DNA of 64,000 nucleotides from Hyphomicrobiales bacterium (GCA_002401855.1 NVUH01000001.1:124001-188000), one strand, 5' to 3'; positions 46,309 through 53,650 are shown, counted from the first letter of the stretch. The notes: a model not told the origin generated them from the letters alone. A program made the numbers and translations.

Positions 46309-46794
46309 ATGCCTCAGTTAGATTTTTCGACTTATTTGCCTCAGATTTTTTGGCTATTTGTTACATTTGGTGTGCTTTATATTGCCATGGCTAAAATTGC
46401 TTTGCCACGCATTGGCGAAGTGATCGAAGAAAGACGTGACCGCATTGCAGCTGATTTAGACAAAGCTGAACGTTTGCGTGGTGAGACCGATGAAGCCATT
46501 GCCGCTTACGAAAAAGCCCTTGGTGATGCCCGTGCAAAAGCCCATGACATTGCACAGACCACCCGCGACAAGCTTAGCGTTAAAGCTGATGCGAGACGGA
46601 AAAAAGTTGAAGCCAAATTAGCCACTCAGATGGCAGAAGCTGAAGCTAAAATCGCCACTATGACTGACAATGCCATGGCTGAAGTGGGCGAAATTTCGAC
46701 CGCAACTGTTGCAAGCTTAGTGAACGCATTGCTTGGTGAAGATGCAGACAAGAAAAAAATTAGCAAAGCTGTTAAAGCTCAGTTAAGCGCATAA
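46309..46794 (+). CDS. atpG: F0F1 ATP synthase subunit b'
   Basis: This encodes 161 residues from the ATG at 46309, right after TTTAGGAGC; an in-frame ATG at 46261 would add a non-conserved leader. One membrane span (YLPQIFWLFVTFGVLYIAMAKIALP) is followed by a long charged coiled coil. It is the b' partner of the next gene, forming the heterodimeric peripheral stalk typical of alphaproteobacteria and photosynthetic bacteria. The symbol atpG (also atpF', atpX) is used inconsistently for this subunit. Confidence 0.93.
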   Translation: MPQLDFSTYLPQIFWLFVTFGVLYIAMAKIALPRIGEVIEERRDRIAADLDKAERLRGETDEAIAAYEKALGDARAKAHDIAQTTRDKLSVKADARRKKVEAKLATQMAEAEAKIATMTDNAMAEVGEISTATVASLVNALLGEDADKKKISKAVKAQLSA

Positions 46795-46805
46795 AGGATA
46801 TTAAT

Positions 46806-47291
46806 ATGTTACATGATCCTACATTTTGGGTTGCCGTTGGTATGGCTGGCTTTATTGCCATGTTGGTTTATTTGGGTGTGCCCAAATTGGCCGTTAAAGC
46901 TTTGGATGACCGTGCAGAGGCCATTAAAAATGAGCTAGAAACTGCTCGTAAGCTCAAAGAAGAAGCTCAGCATATGCTGGCTGAATATGAGCGCAAGCAA
47001 CAAGCTGCGGTTGAAGAAGCGCAAAGCATTGTCGCCCAAGCCAAAGAAGAAGCAGAAGCTTTGGCAGCTGAGACAGAGAAGAAGCTTACAGAAACTATTG
47101 ATCGGCGCACTAAAATGGCCGAAAATAAAATTTTGCAAGCTCAGCTACAAGCCCGTAAAAATGTGCAAGCTTATGCAGCTGACATTGCCGTTGCCGCCAC
47201 GGAAGAAATTCTGGCTAATGATTTGAGCAAAGCCAAAGCTAATAGTTTGATTGACGACAGCATTGCATCGTTAAAACAACGTTTAAACTAA
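46806..47291 (+). CDS. atpF: F0F1 ATP synthase subunit b
   Basis: This 161-residue protein has an N-terminal span (FWVAVGMAGFIAMLVYLGVP) and a long charged coiled coil (KNELETARKLKEEAQHMLAEYERKQQAAVEEAQSIVAQAKEEAEA). It pairs with b' to link F0 to F1 delta. It is 11 nt after the b' gene and is the last gene of the cluster before a terminator; the F1 genes are not in the window. Confidence 0.95.
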   Translation: MLHDPTFWVAVGMAGFIAMLVYLGVPKLAVKALDDRAEAIKNELETARKLKEEAQHMLAEYERKQQAAVEEAQSIVAQAKEEAEALAAETEKKLTETIDRRTKMAENKILQAQLQARKNVQAYAADIAVAATEEILANDLSKAKANSLIDDSIASLKQRLN

Positions 47292-47314
47292 GTTTTTGCT
47301 ATATAGATTTTAAA

Positions 47315-47345
47315 AGCCCGATGGTTAATTCTATCGGGTTTTTTT
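47315..47345 (+). terminator. Intrinsic terminator of the F0 operon
   Basis: AGCCCGAT (47315-47322) pairs with ATCGGGTT (47333-47340), with a 10-nt loop and one G-T pair, and runs into TTTTTTT to 47345. It is 24 nt after the atpF stop codon. Confidence 0.85.
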
Positions 47346-47438
47346 GTTGCTTGCCAAGTATATCTTGTTTCCAATGGCTTGAATCCGAGTTTTAAACAAT
47401 TACTTTCTCTGGTTATTTCATGACCATCGTAAATTAGT

Positions 47439-47813
47439 TTATTGGTTTATTACCCAGTCTTTACGCCACTTCGGCGCGGGATAGTCATCTGGCCAATATT
47501 CGGTTTGCTTTGCTATCAACTGGGCTTTTATGATGTGGAACGTTATGGCGCGGTGATTAACCTTATCATCACTGACTGACACATCACTCACCACCTTATT
47601 TCCTTCGCAAACCAAGCTGTTAACCTTGAATTGCCATCGGCCATTAACAGGGTAGTGGCTATTGATTTTGGCAAAATTATCGTGCCCAATGATTAGTTCG
47701 TTTGATTGTGGCCAATGGATTTGGCAATCCTCGGTTAGTGATTTGGCTGCTTGATAAAAATCATTGCCATTCATGACTTGCCAATAGGCTTGTACGATTT
47801 GTTTAGGGGTCAT
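47439..47813 (-). CDS. SnoaL/NTF2-like protein
   Basis: This 124-residue protein has PKQIVQAYWQVMNGNDFYQAAKSLTEDCQIHWPQSNELIIGHDNFAKINSHYP at the start, the typical helix-then-cone layout of the NTF2/SnoaL fold, and a beta-rich second half. Such proteins are small ketosteroid-isomerase-like enzymes or binding proteins with varied roles. It is monocistronic and faces the F0 operon. Confidence 0.8.
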   Translation of the reverse strand: MTPKQIVQAYWQVMNGNDFYQAAKSLTEDCQIHWPQSNELIIGHDNFAKINSHYPVNGRWQFKVNSLVCEGNKVVSDVSVSDDKVNHRAITFHIIKAQLIAKQTEYWPDDYPAPKWRKDWVINQ

Positions 47814-47920
47814 TTTTAATGCCTTATTGTGCCGTATATTGGGTTAATTTATATCAAATTTTTGAATTAGACGAGCGGCTATTTTAATGCAATATTTGGC
47901 TCATTTAATGTGGGTGTAAT

Positions 47921-48889
47921 ATGAAATTTGAAACTCCATTTTTTGTAACTTTGGCCTGTGCATTCTCGTGGGGCATATTGACTGTATTGGGGCGGATATT
48001 ATTGCTCGAATATCATTTTGCACCCGCGACTTTTACCTTTATTCAAATGCTATCGGGCGGATTGGCGTTGGTGCTTATTGGGCGCAAACGATTTAGCAGC
48101 ATTGGGCTTAGGCCGCTTAAACATTTTCATACTTGGGCATTTGGTGGGCTGCGGATTATTTCGGCGAGTTTTTATGTCGCCAGTTTGTTATATTTGAGCG
48201 CGGCGAATTTGGCATTTTTGGGCAACATTGCGATTACGATGAGCGTGTTATATGTATGGTTGACGCTAAAACGGAAACCGAAACTAATTGAACTGCCTGG
48301 CCACATGGTCATTCTCGTTACGCTATATTTTATGATAATGCAGTTTGATGGGCAGTTTAATAACCCTGCTGTGTGGTTGTTATTCACCTCTGAGGTTATC
48401 ATCACCATTGCCATCACTATTGGCGAGCGCCACCCGATGAACCAGAATAATAATAGTGGCGATACGCTCTATTTAACTGGCATGATATTGTTGGCGAGTG
48501 CCACTATTTTGCTGATTTTATCTTATTTTACATTTTTATTGGAGGCGCAATTGCCGGCAGATTTTTACCCGCAAATTCGCAGCCAAATCTCGCGGTTTGC
48601 GCTGGAAGACATTCTTAACCCTTATGCATGGATGTTTGGGTTTTTAATGGGTGCGAGCTTTCGGGCGGCGGCGATTTATTATTCGTTACGGTCGGTTAAG
48701 CTAACTTCGAGCGAGTTTTATTTGGGTTCGATGGCGTTAATGCCGTACATAAATTTGGTGTTTGAATATGTGGCGATGAAATGGGGGTATTTGCCTGTGG
48801 TTGGGTTTAACCAAGCTGAGTTTCTACTTGGTACAGCTGCCTGTGCGGCCTCGCTTTATATTATTTATTTTAAGCGTAGCAAAGATTGA
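47921..48889 (+). CDS. EamA-like DMT transporter, copy 1
   Basis: This 322-residue protein has about ten hydrophobic helices in the two-EamA-domain pattern (ETPFFVTLACAFSWGILTVLGRILLLEYHFAPATFTFIQMLSGG at the N-terminus). It belongs to the drug/metabolite transporter superfamily, so it probably exports a small metabolite. The next gene is a clear tandem duplicate with the same start (MKFETP.FV) and length, separated by 92 nt. Confidence 0.88.
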   Translation: MKFETPFFVTLACAFSWGILTVLGRILLLEYHFAPATFTFIQMLSGGLALVLIGRKRFSSIGLRPLKHFHTWAFGGLRIISASFYVASLLYLSAANLAFLGNIAITMSVLYVWLTLKRKPKLIELPGHMVILVTLYFMIMQFDGQFNNPAVWLLFTSEVIITIAITIGERHPMNQNNNSGDTLYLTGMILLASATILLILSYFTFLLEAQLPADFYPQIRSQISRFALEDILNPYAWMFGFLMGASFRAAAIYYSLRSVKLTSSEFYLGSMALMPYINLVFEYVAMKWGYLPVVGFNQAEFLLGTAACAASLYIIYFKRSKD

Positions 48890-48981
48890 GTTGGCGGTTA
48901 TTTTTGCCGAAAATATTGTATTGGTTTGACCTTTGCTATCATTCATATTATTGATAGTGATAATTATTATGAGTATATATT

Positions 48982-49947
48982 ATGAAATTTGAAACACCTT
49001 TATTTGTGATTATGATCTGTGTTTTGGCGTGGAGCCTCACTTCGGTTTTAGGGCGGATCATATTGCTTGAATATAATTTGGCACCTGCCACATTTACTTT
49101 TATTCAGATGCTATCGGGCGGCTTTGCGTTGGTATTGTTAAACCCCAAGCGTATTAAAAGTATCGGGTTTGTGCCTCTGAAACAACTGCATACTTGGGGG
49201 TTTGGTAGTTTTCGGGTTATATCGGCTAGTTTTTATTCGGGTAGCTTTTTATATTTAACCGCAACCAATACTGCCTTTTTGGGCGGTACGGCGATTAGCT
49301 TGAGTGTGATATTTGTTTGGCTTTTATTGGGGCGAAAGCCAAAATGGATAGAGTTGCCTGGACATATTGTATTGCTTATCAGTTGGTATTTTTTGGCTAT
49401 GGAAATAGATGGGCAATTTTCGAACCCAGGTATTTGGTTGTTATTAGTGTCGCAGGTTTTTATTACATTTGCGATTATATTGGGGGAGACTCACCCGCTT
49501 AATCAAAATAACAATAGCGGCGATACGCTGTATCTTACGGGTATGCTGTTGGTGGCCAGTGCGGTTATTTTGCTGAGCTTATCTTATGCTGCATCATTGG
49601 TTGAAGCGCAATTGCCCGCTGATTATTACCCCATATTGCGGGGTCATATTGCGGGGTTTGTGCTGCGGGATATGTTTAACCCTTATGCGTGGATATGTGG
49701 ATTTTTGACGGGTGCGAGCTTTCGGGCTGCGGCGATTTATTATTCGCTACGGGCGGTGAAATTGGCCAGTAGCGAATTTTATTTGGGCAGTATGGCGATG
49801 ATGCCATTTGTGAATATGGGGCTTGAGGCCATCGCGACTAGGCTGGGGTATTTGCCTTATATGGCGCTTGAGCCTAAGCTGATTATGTATGGCATCATAT
49901 TGAGTGCAGCATCATTTTATATTAGCTTTTTTAAACGCGGCAAATGA
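48982..49947 (+). CDS. EamA-like DMT transporter, copy 2
   Basis: This 321-residue paralogue of the preceding gene shares long blocks such as FTFIQMLSGG, NQNNNSGDTLYLTGM, EAQLPADYYP (PADFYP in copy 1), NPYAWI/NPYAWM and TGASFRAAAIYYSLRAVKL. Divergence is spread evenly, consistent with an old tandem duplication and possible substrate specialisation. Its end abuts the converging 3-hydroxybutyrate dehydrogenase gene with no gap. Confidence 0.88.
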   Translation: MKFETPLFVIMICVLAWSLTSVLGRIILLEYNLAPATFTFIQMLSGGFALVLLNPKRIKSIGFVPLKQLHTWGFGSFRVISASFYSGSFLYLTATNTAFLGGTAISLSVIFVWLLLGRKPKWIELPGHIVLLISWYFLAMEIDGQFSNPGIWLLLVSQVFITFAIILGETHPLNQNNNSGDTLYLTGMLLVASAVILLSLSYAASLVEAQLPADYYPILRGHIAGFVLRDMFNPYAWICGFLTGASFRAAAIYYSLRAVKLASSEFYLGSMAMMPFVNMGLEAIATRLGYLPYMALEPKLIMYGIILSAASFYISFFKRGK

Positions 49948-50727
49948 TTATTGGGCTGTCCAGCCGCCATCTACTGGTAGGCTGATACCGGTCATTTGGC
50001 TGGCGGCATCGGAGCATAAGAAAAGTGCGAGTTGGCCGAGATGTTCGGTTTGTACAAAGGTTTTGGAGGGTTGTTTTTCGCCTAATAATGCTTCTATTGC
50101 GGCTTCTTGGCTGCCCAGGGTTTTGGCTCGTTCATCAATTTGGGCTTGGATGAGTGGGGTTAGGGTGAAGCCTGGGCAGATTGAATTGACGGTAATGCCC
50201 TGCTCGGCGGTTTCTAACGCCACAGTTTTGGTGAGGCCGACAATGCCGTGTTTGGCCGCCACATAGGCTGATTTGTTAACCGAAGCGACCAAGCCATGCA
50301 CTGATGCGACATTGATGATGCGCCCCCAATTATTGGCGCGCATTTTGGCCAAGCAAAGCCGTGTGGTGTGGAAAGCCGATGTGAGGTTGATGGCGATGAT
50401 GTCATCCCATTTTTGGGTGGGGAAATTTTCTATCGGGACGACATGTTGAATGCCTGCATTATTGATAAGGATATCGACACCGCCAAATTGTTGCTCTGCA
50501 TCGGCTATCATCTGCTCAATTTCGGTGACTTTGAGCATGTTGGCGCTGCTATAAACCACCCTGCCCGTGCCTAATGAATCTATGGTTGAAATGGCGGTTT
50601 TAATATCCGCTTCGCTGCCGAAGCCATTTAGAATTACGTTGGCATTTTGCTTGGCTAGTTCAACTGCGATGCCGAGGCCGATGCCTGATGTTGAACCAGT
50701 TATGAGGGCGGTTTTGTTTTTTAACAT
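49948..50727 (-). CDS. bdhA: 3-hydroxybutyrate dehydrogenase
   Basis: This 259-residue SDR begins KTALITGSTSGIGLGIAVELAKQNANVILNGFG and has NNAGIQHVVPIENFP and SVHGLVASVNKSAYVAAKHGIVGLTKTVALE with the catalytic Ser and YxxxK. ICPGFTLTPLIQAQI also matches bacterial (R)-3-hydroxybutyrate dehydrogenases, which link PHB and ketone-body turnover to acetoacetate with NAD+. The length fits. It is monocistronic, convergent with the transporter pair and divergent from mgsA. Confidence 0.92.
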   Translation of the reverse strand: MLKNKTALITGSTSGIGLGIAVELAKQNANVILNGFGSEADIKTAISTIDSLGTGRVVYSSANMLKVTEIEQMIADAEQQFGGVDILINNAGIQHVVPIENFPTQKWDDIIAINLTSAFHTTRLCLAKMRANNWGRIINVASVHGLVASVNKSAYVAAKHGIVGLTKTVALETAEQGITVNSICPGFTLTPLIQAQIDERAKTLGSQEAAIEALLGEKQPSKTFVQTEHLGQLALFLCSDAASQMTGISLPVDGGWTAQ

Positions 50728-50806
50728 TTTAAATTTCCTTATACTTCATATAAGCTTAACAAAGTTTAGATAAAAATAAATAGTAAACCATACTTATGAG
50801 GCTAAA

Positions 50807-51244
50807 ATGGACATTAAAACCATCGCCGTGGTGGCACATGATTCAAAAAAACAAGTGCTGCTTGATTGGATGGAGGAACATTATGCGCTATTAAAAGGCC
50901 ATAAATTCATCGCCACTGGCACAACGGGTAGTTTGGTGAAGCAAAAATTTACTGATATTGATATCGATATTAAGTTATCTGGCCCATTGGGCGGAGACCA
51001 ACAAGTGGGGGCGCTGATCTCGACAGGTAAGGTGGATGTACTGATATTCTTTACCGACCCGATGACCGCTATGCCACATGATGTTGATGTGAAAGCGCTG
51101 ACGCGGCTGGCCGTGGTTTACAATATCCCGACGGCTTGTAACCGCTCTTCTGCCGATTTTTTGGTCACTAGCCCATTTTTTGTTGCCAATTATCGCATTA
51201 ACGATAATGACTATAGCCAGTATTTAGATCGATTTGAAAAGTAA
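50807..51244 (+). CDS. mgsA: Methylglyoxal synthase
   Basis: This 145-residue enzyme turns dihydroxyacetone phosphate into methylglyoxal and phosphate. It has AVVAHDSKKQVLLDW at the N-terminus, FIATGTTGSLV (phosphate binding), GPLGGDQQVGA with the catalytic Asp64, and FFTDPMTAMPHDVDVKAL with His91. The AGG.. ribosome site is weak. The structured repeat region that fills the next 1.5 kb begins after its stop. Confidence 0.95.
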   Translation: MDIKTIAVVAHDSKKQVLLDWMEEHYALLKGHKFIATGTTGSLVKQKFTDIDIDIKLSGPLGGDQQVGALISTGKVDVLIFFTDPMTAMPHDVDVKALTRLAVVYNIPTACNRSSADFLVTSPFFVANYRINDNDYSQYLDRFEK

Positions 51245-51628
51245 TAAGCCGAATTTTATCGGCGTCAATATTTTACACCCATGTTTTTTTCATTGATTTT
51301 ATTTGCATTCATACCTAAGTAAATATGATGGTTGCTGGCGAATACTTAATTTCACTCACGCTATTTGGCGTTTGTATTGCTGATAGATATTGCAAATCAA
51401 TTCAGATGAAAGCACTTTCAGTTGATACAATAAGGCGATGGTTTTGTTGCGCAAAACTGGTTAATATATTTTGTTTAATCGACTAAATTTGGCGGATTTT
51501 GGGCACTTATTGTTGCCGAATTTCGGGGTTTTTTGATGTCTATGAGCGTATAAATTGAGGGGTGAATTTGGGTCGTTTCCAGTCATTTTTATAGCGTGGT
51601 TAAGGGCTTAGCGGGGCGTGTAGATTTA
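51245..51628. other. AT-rich non-coding spacer after mgsA
   Basis: I see no convincing gene. A small hairpin GTTTTG-TTGCG-CAAAAC lies at 51440-51456, and CCGA-ATT-TCGG followed by GGTTTTTT at 51517-51535 resembles a weak plus-strand terminator. Beyond that nothing stands out up to the start of structured module A at 51629. Confidence 0.5.
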
Positions 51629-51858
51629 TCAGATTGCTTATTTACAAGTCTGCTGCTAGTTTAATTTAAGAATGTTTCATCTGATTCAATCTGGGGCCTA
51701 GTAACCTCGAAGGTAAGTGGGGTATCGCCAAATCGATACATCATCTCGAGTTAGGATCGGGGTGGTGGCGCTATGTTCAAGCTCTTCAATGTCTAGCGAC
51801 GTTGCTTTGAGCTAAAATCGTCATGGCTGACTTACTTCAGTTTACTAACACCCCGATC
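51629..51858 (+). ncRNA. Candidate structured RNA, module A
   Basis: The module begins TCAGATTGCTTATTT and is homologous to 52287-52501. A 6-bp hairpin GTATCG/CGATAC (51722-51727 with 51734-51739) is followed by a 10-bp closing helix GATCGGGGTG (51755-51764) with CACCCCGATC (51849-51858). The enclosed 84 nt contain AGCTC/GAGCT (51780-51784, 51809-51813) and GTCA-TGGC-TGAC (51820-51831). The strand is assigned from the array that follows and is not proven. No conserved reading frame spans it: a short ATG frame from 51823 is stopped after three codons in module B. I do not recognise a known RNA family. Confidence 0.55.
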
Positions 51859-52054
51859 ACCAGAGATTCTGGTGATCGATTTTGACTCGGTTTTGGGCAC
51901 CAGAGATTCTGGTGATCGATTCTGACTCGGTTTTGGGCACCAGAGATTCTGGTGATCGATTCTGACTCGATTCAAGGCACCAGAGGTTTTGGTGTTGAAT
52001 TATTTATTGGATTAAGACCAGAAATTCTGGTGATTGATCTTGGCTGGTTTTGGG
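51855..52054 (+). repeat. Tandem hairpin array A (40-bp period, 5 units)
   Basis: Units begin at 51858, 51898, 51938, 51978 and 52016, with spacings 40, 40, 40 and 38. Each of the first three carries CACCAG-AGATT-CTGGTG, and the first is extended to a 9-bp stem by GATC on both sides. The linkers (ATCGATTCTGACTCGGTTTT and GGG) are nearly identical in units 1-3. Units 4 and 5 have decayed but keep the inverted repeat (CACCA/TGGTG; ACCAG/CTGGT). The period is not a multiple of three, so it does not encode a protein repeat. Confidence 0.85.
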
Positions 52055-52286
52055 AAAATAGGCAGCAATAACCTATATTATTTCTTTCATACAGTGAGGT
52101 TTTATAATCTATTCGTCGAATTATGTTGGCTTTAAACACCAGCGTGATGGGGGAAGCAGTAAAAGGTTGTTTTACCACGGCCTTTTACTGCAATCCATAA
52201 ACAAAATAGAACTTTTTTAGGTAACCACAAATAAAATTGATGTATATTTAAGGCTATTTAAACTAAGCTTTCCAATATATAATTAA
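52055..52286. other. Spacer between the two modules with one 11-bp hairpin
   Basis: AT-rich DNA without a credible gene. GCAGTAAAAGG (52156-52166) pairs perfectly with CCTTTTACTGC (52181-52191) around a 14-nt loop. The 3' arm resembles the CTTTTACTGC that ends array B at about 52652-52661. The rest shows nothing. Confidence 0.5.
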
Positions 52287-52501
52287 TCAGATTGCTTATT
52301 TGTAAAGCACCTGTTAGCTTTCTTATAAATTGATTCATTTGAATCAAATTGGAGCTTAGTAACTCTCAAGGCTAGTGGCTATATCGCCATTCGATATATC
52401 ATCTCGAACTACGATCGGGGTGGTGGCGCTATGTACAAGCATAAGTTCGCTTAGGCTAAAAACGTCATGGCTGACTAGCTTCAGTTTACTACACCCCGAT
52501 C
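52287..52501 (+). ncRNA. Candidate structured RNA, module B
   Basis: This is a diverged copy of module A. The hairpin at 52381-52397 is ATATCG-CCATT-CGATAT, where module A has GTATCG/CGATAC, a compensatory G-C to A-T change. The 10-bp closing helix GATCGGGGTG (52413-52422) with CACCCCGATC (52492-52501) is identical. Inside, the AGCTC/GAGCT arm is replaced by AGC-A-TAAG-TTCG-CTTA-G-GCT (52438-52457), a stem with a UUCG tetraloop. GTCA-TGGC-TGAC (52464-52475) is unchanged. The enclosed segment is 69 nt, 15 shorter than in A. Confidence 0.55.
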
Positions 52502-52664
52502 ACCAGTTTTTATACTGGTGATCTTTTACCGCCTATTTTGGGGCACCAGTTTTTATACTGGTGATCTTTTACCGCCTATTTTGGGGCACCAGTTTTTATA
52601 CTGGTGATCTTTTACTGCCTATTTTGGGGCACAAGTTTTTATACTGGTGATCTTTTACTGCGGC
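52498..52664 (+). repeat. Tandem hairpin array B (43-bp period, 4 units)
   Basis: Units start at 52501, 52544, 52587 and 52630, exactly 43 bp apart. Each carries CACCAGT-TTTTAT-ACTGGTG followed by ATCTTTTAC and CTATTTTGGGG. The first stem is extended to 10 bp by GAT/ATC. Unit 4 has one mismatch (CACAAGT). A T-run after each stem gives every unit the look of a short intrinsic terminator. Array A shares the CACCAG/CTGGTG arms but has a different loop and linker. Confidence 0.85.
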
Positions 52665-52737
52665 AATATGCGTAATTGCTAATGTTAAAAACTGTCATAT
52701 CCTGTAGGTGTAAATCACTTAAATATGGGAGTTAGAC

Positions 52738-53082
52738 ATGAGCAAAAATTACGTAGAAATTACCGATAGAATTAGCAGAAATGTTAACACAATCGCCGAG
52801 TTACAACCTGATGTGATGAAGAATTTTTCGGCCATGGCAGCGGCTGCAACAGCAGATGGGGTGTTGGATTTAAAGACCAAGGAATTGATCGCGTTGGCGA
52901 TTGGCATTACCCAACATTGTGATGGTTGTATTGGTTATCATATTAAAACCTTGGTGGGTTTGGGCGCGACGAAAGAAGAAGTGGCTGAAACATTATCGAC
53001 ATGCATATATATGGGTGGTGGCCCTGCGCTGATGTATGCGGCCGATGCCATGCAGGCATATGACCAATTTAGCCCGCAATAG
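52738..53082 (+). CDS. Carboxymuconolactone decarboxylase/AhpD-like protein
   Basis: This 114-residue all-helical protein has the AhpD redox motif in ALAIGITQHCDGCIGYHIKTLVGLGATKEEVAETL, a CxxC followed by H three residues later. Such proteins are alkylhydroperoxidase-like or thiol-dependent reductases. The ATG follows GGGAG at 52727-52731. It is 73 nt downstream of hairpin array B; a 9-bp hairpin (CGCTTGGTT/AACCAAGCG, 53093-53128) just after the stop may mark its 3' end. Confidence 0.9.
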   Translation: MSKNYVEITDRISRNVNTIAELQPDVMKNFSAMAAAATADGVLDLKTKELIALAIGITQHCDGCIGYHIKTLVGLGATKEEVAETLSTCIYMGGGPALMYAADAMQAYDQFSPQ

Positions 53083-53219
53083 CTGGTGAGCCCGCTTGGT
53101 TTGAACCGCTTGTGGTTTGAACCAAGCGATGCTGGCAATGAGACCGAGATATTACGCGCAGTTTATTGTCACTCGGTGCGCGCTATAATTTCTACAAATC
53201 ACTCAAAACTTAAAGTATG

Positions 53220-53482
53220 CCCCTCACATCTAAACAACGTGCCATGCAGTGAGCGAGAGTGCTATAAATAATAGGTTTTAACTTTTGATACAGTAACAGA
53301 GTGTTAGCACTCCTGCCAACACTCTGGAAATCTCATTTATACGTTCGCTACGCTCTCTGTTAGCACTTGCGTGCGCAATCCCAAACAAGTTGGGCTTGCT
53401 AGCTGGCCGCGCGTTAGATGGCAGCGGCTTCGAACGGCCGCACTCGCGCTCGCGGGATGGCACGTTGTTTGGATGTTAGGGG
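53220..53482 (+). mobile_element. 263-bp palindromic element with 42-bp inverted ends, carrying a P module
   Basis: The left end (53220-53261) and the reverse complement of the right end (53441-53482) match at 36 of 42 positions, sharing AAACAACGTGCCAT exactly. The interior, about 53310-53450, is a P-type repeat (CTCTGGAAATCTCATTTA, TACGTTCGCTACGCTCTCTG, GTTAGCACTTGCGTGCG, CCCAAACAAGTTGGG, GCGCGTTAG, GGCTTCGAACGGCC). It contains no transposase, so it would be a non-autonomous, MITE-like element. No clear target-site duplication is visible. The stretch 53129-53219 before it shows nothing. Confidence 0.6.
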
Positions 53483-53521
53483 TAGACGGGAATTTGGGGT
53501 TTGTTGTTTGGTGGGGTGATG

Positions 53522-53600
53522 TTGGGTGGTTGTGGTTTGGGTGGTTGTGGTTTGGGTGGTTGTGGTTTGGGTGTGTTGTGGTTTGGGTGTGTTGTGGGGG
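53522..53600. repeat. G/T-rich minisatellite
   Basis: TTGTGGTTTGGGTGG is repeated about three times with a 15-bp period, then continues as shortened variants (TGTTGTGGTTTGGGTG). One strand is almost purely G and T. It lies beyond the gcvPB terminator and encodes no credible protein. Runs of GGG separated by T could form G-quadruplexes, but only as a possibility. Confidence 0.8.
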
Positions 53601-53609
53601 ATGCGGCGT

Positions 53610-53650
53610 AAAAAAACCATCTTCACTCGTCCCCCGAGGAGTGAAGATGG
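53610..53650 (-). terminator. Intrinsic terminator of the gcv operon
   Basis: CCATCTTCACTC (53617-53628) and GAGTGAAGATGG (53639-53650) form a perfect 12-bp stem with a 10-nt loop. On the minus strand the stem is followed by a run of six or seven T (complement of 53610-53616). It lies 40 nt after the gcvPB stop codon. Confidence 0.92.

Noticed and set aside
51823-51885. Small protein-coding gene in module A (ATG frame of about 20 codons)
   Set aside because: The corresponding frame in module B stops after three codons (ATGGCTGACTAG), so it is not conserved. The region is better explained by paired helices.
51855-52664. CRISPR array
   Set aside because: The repeated units have 40- and 43-bp periods, but the intervals between the palindromes are as conserved as the palindromes themselves, so there are no unique spacers. 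No cas gene is present in the window.
52287-53082. Type III toxin-antitoxin locus (tandem RNA repeats upstream of a toxin gene)
   Set aside because: The layout, tandem repeats followed by a small gene, is similar. However, the downstream gene is an AhpD/carboxymuconolactone-decarboxylase protein with a CxxC-H redox motif and not a ToxN-like nuclease, and the upstream copy has no partner gene.
53522-53600. Functional G-quadruplex regulator
   Set aside because: GGG runs are present but irregular and lie beyond a strong terminator; there is no gene start close by that it would control.
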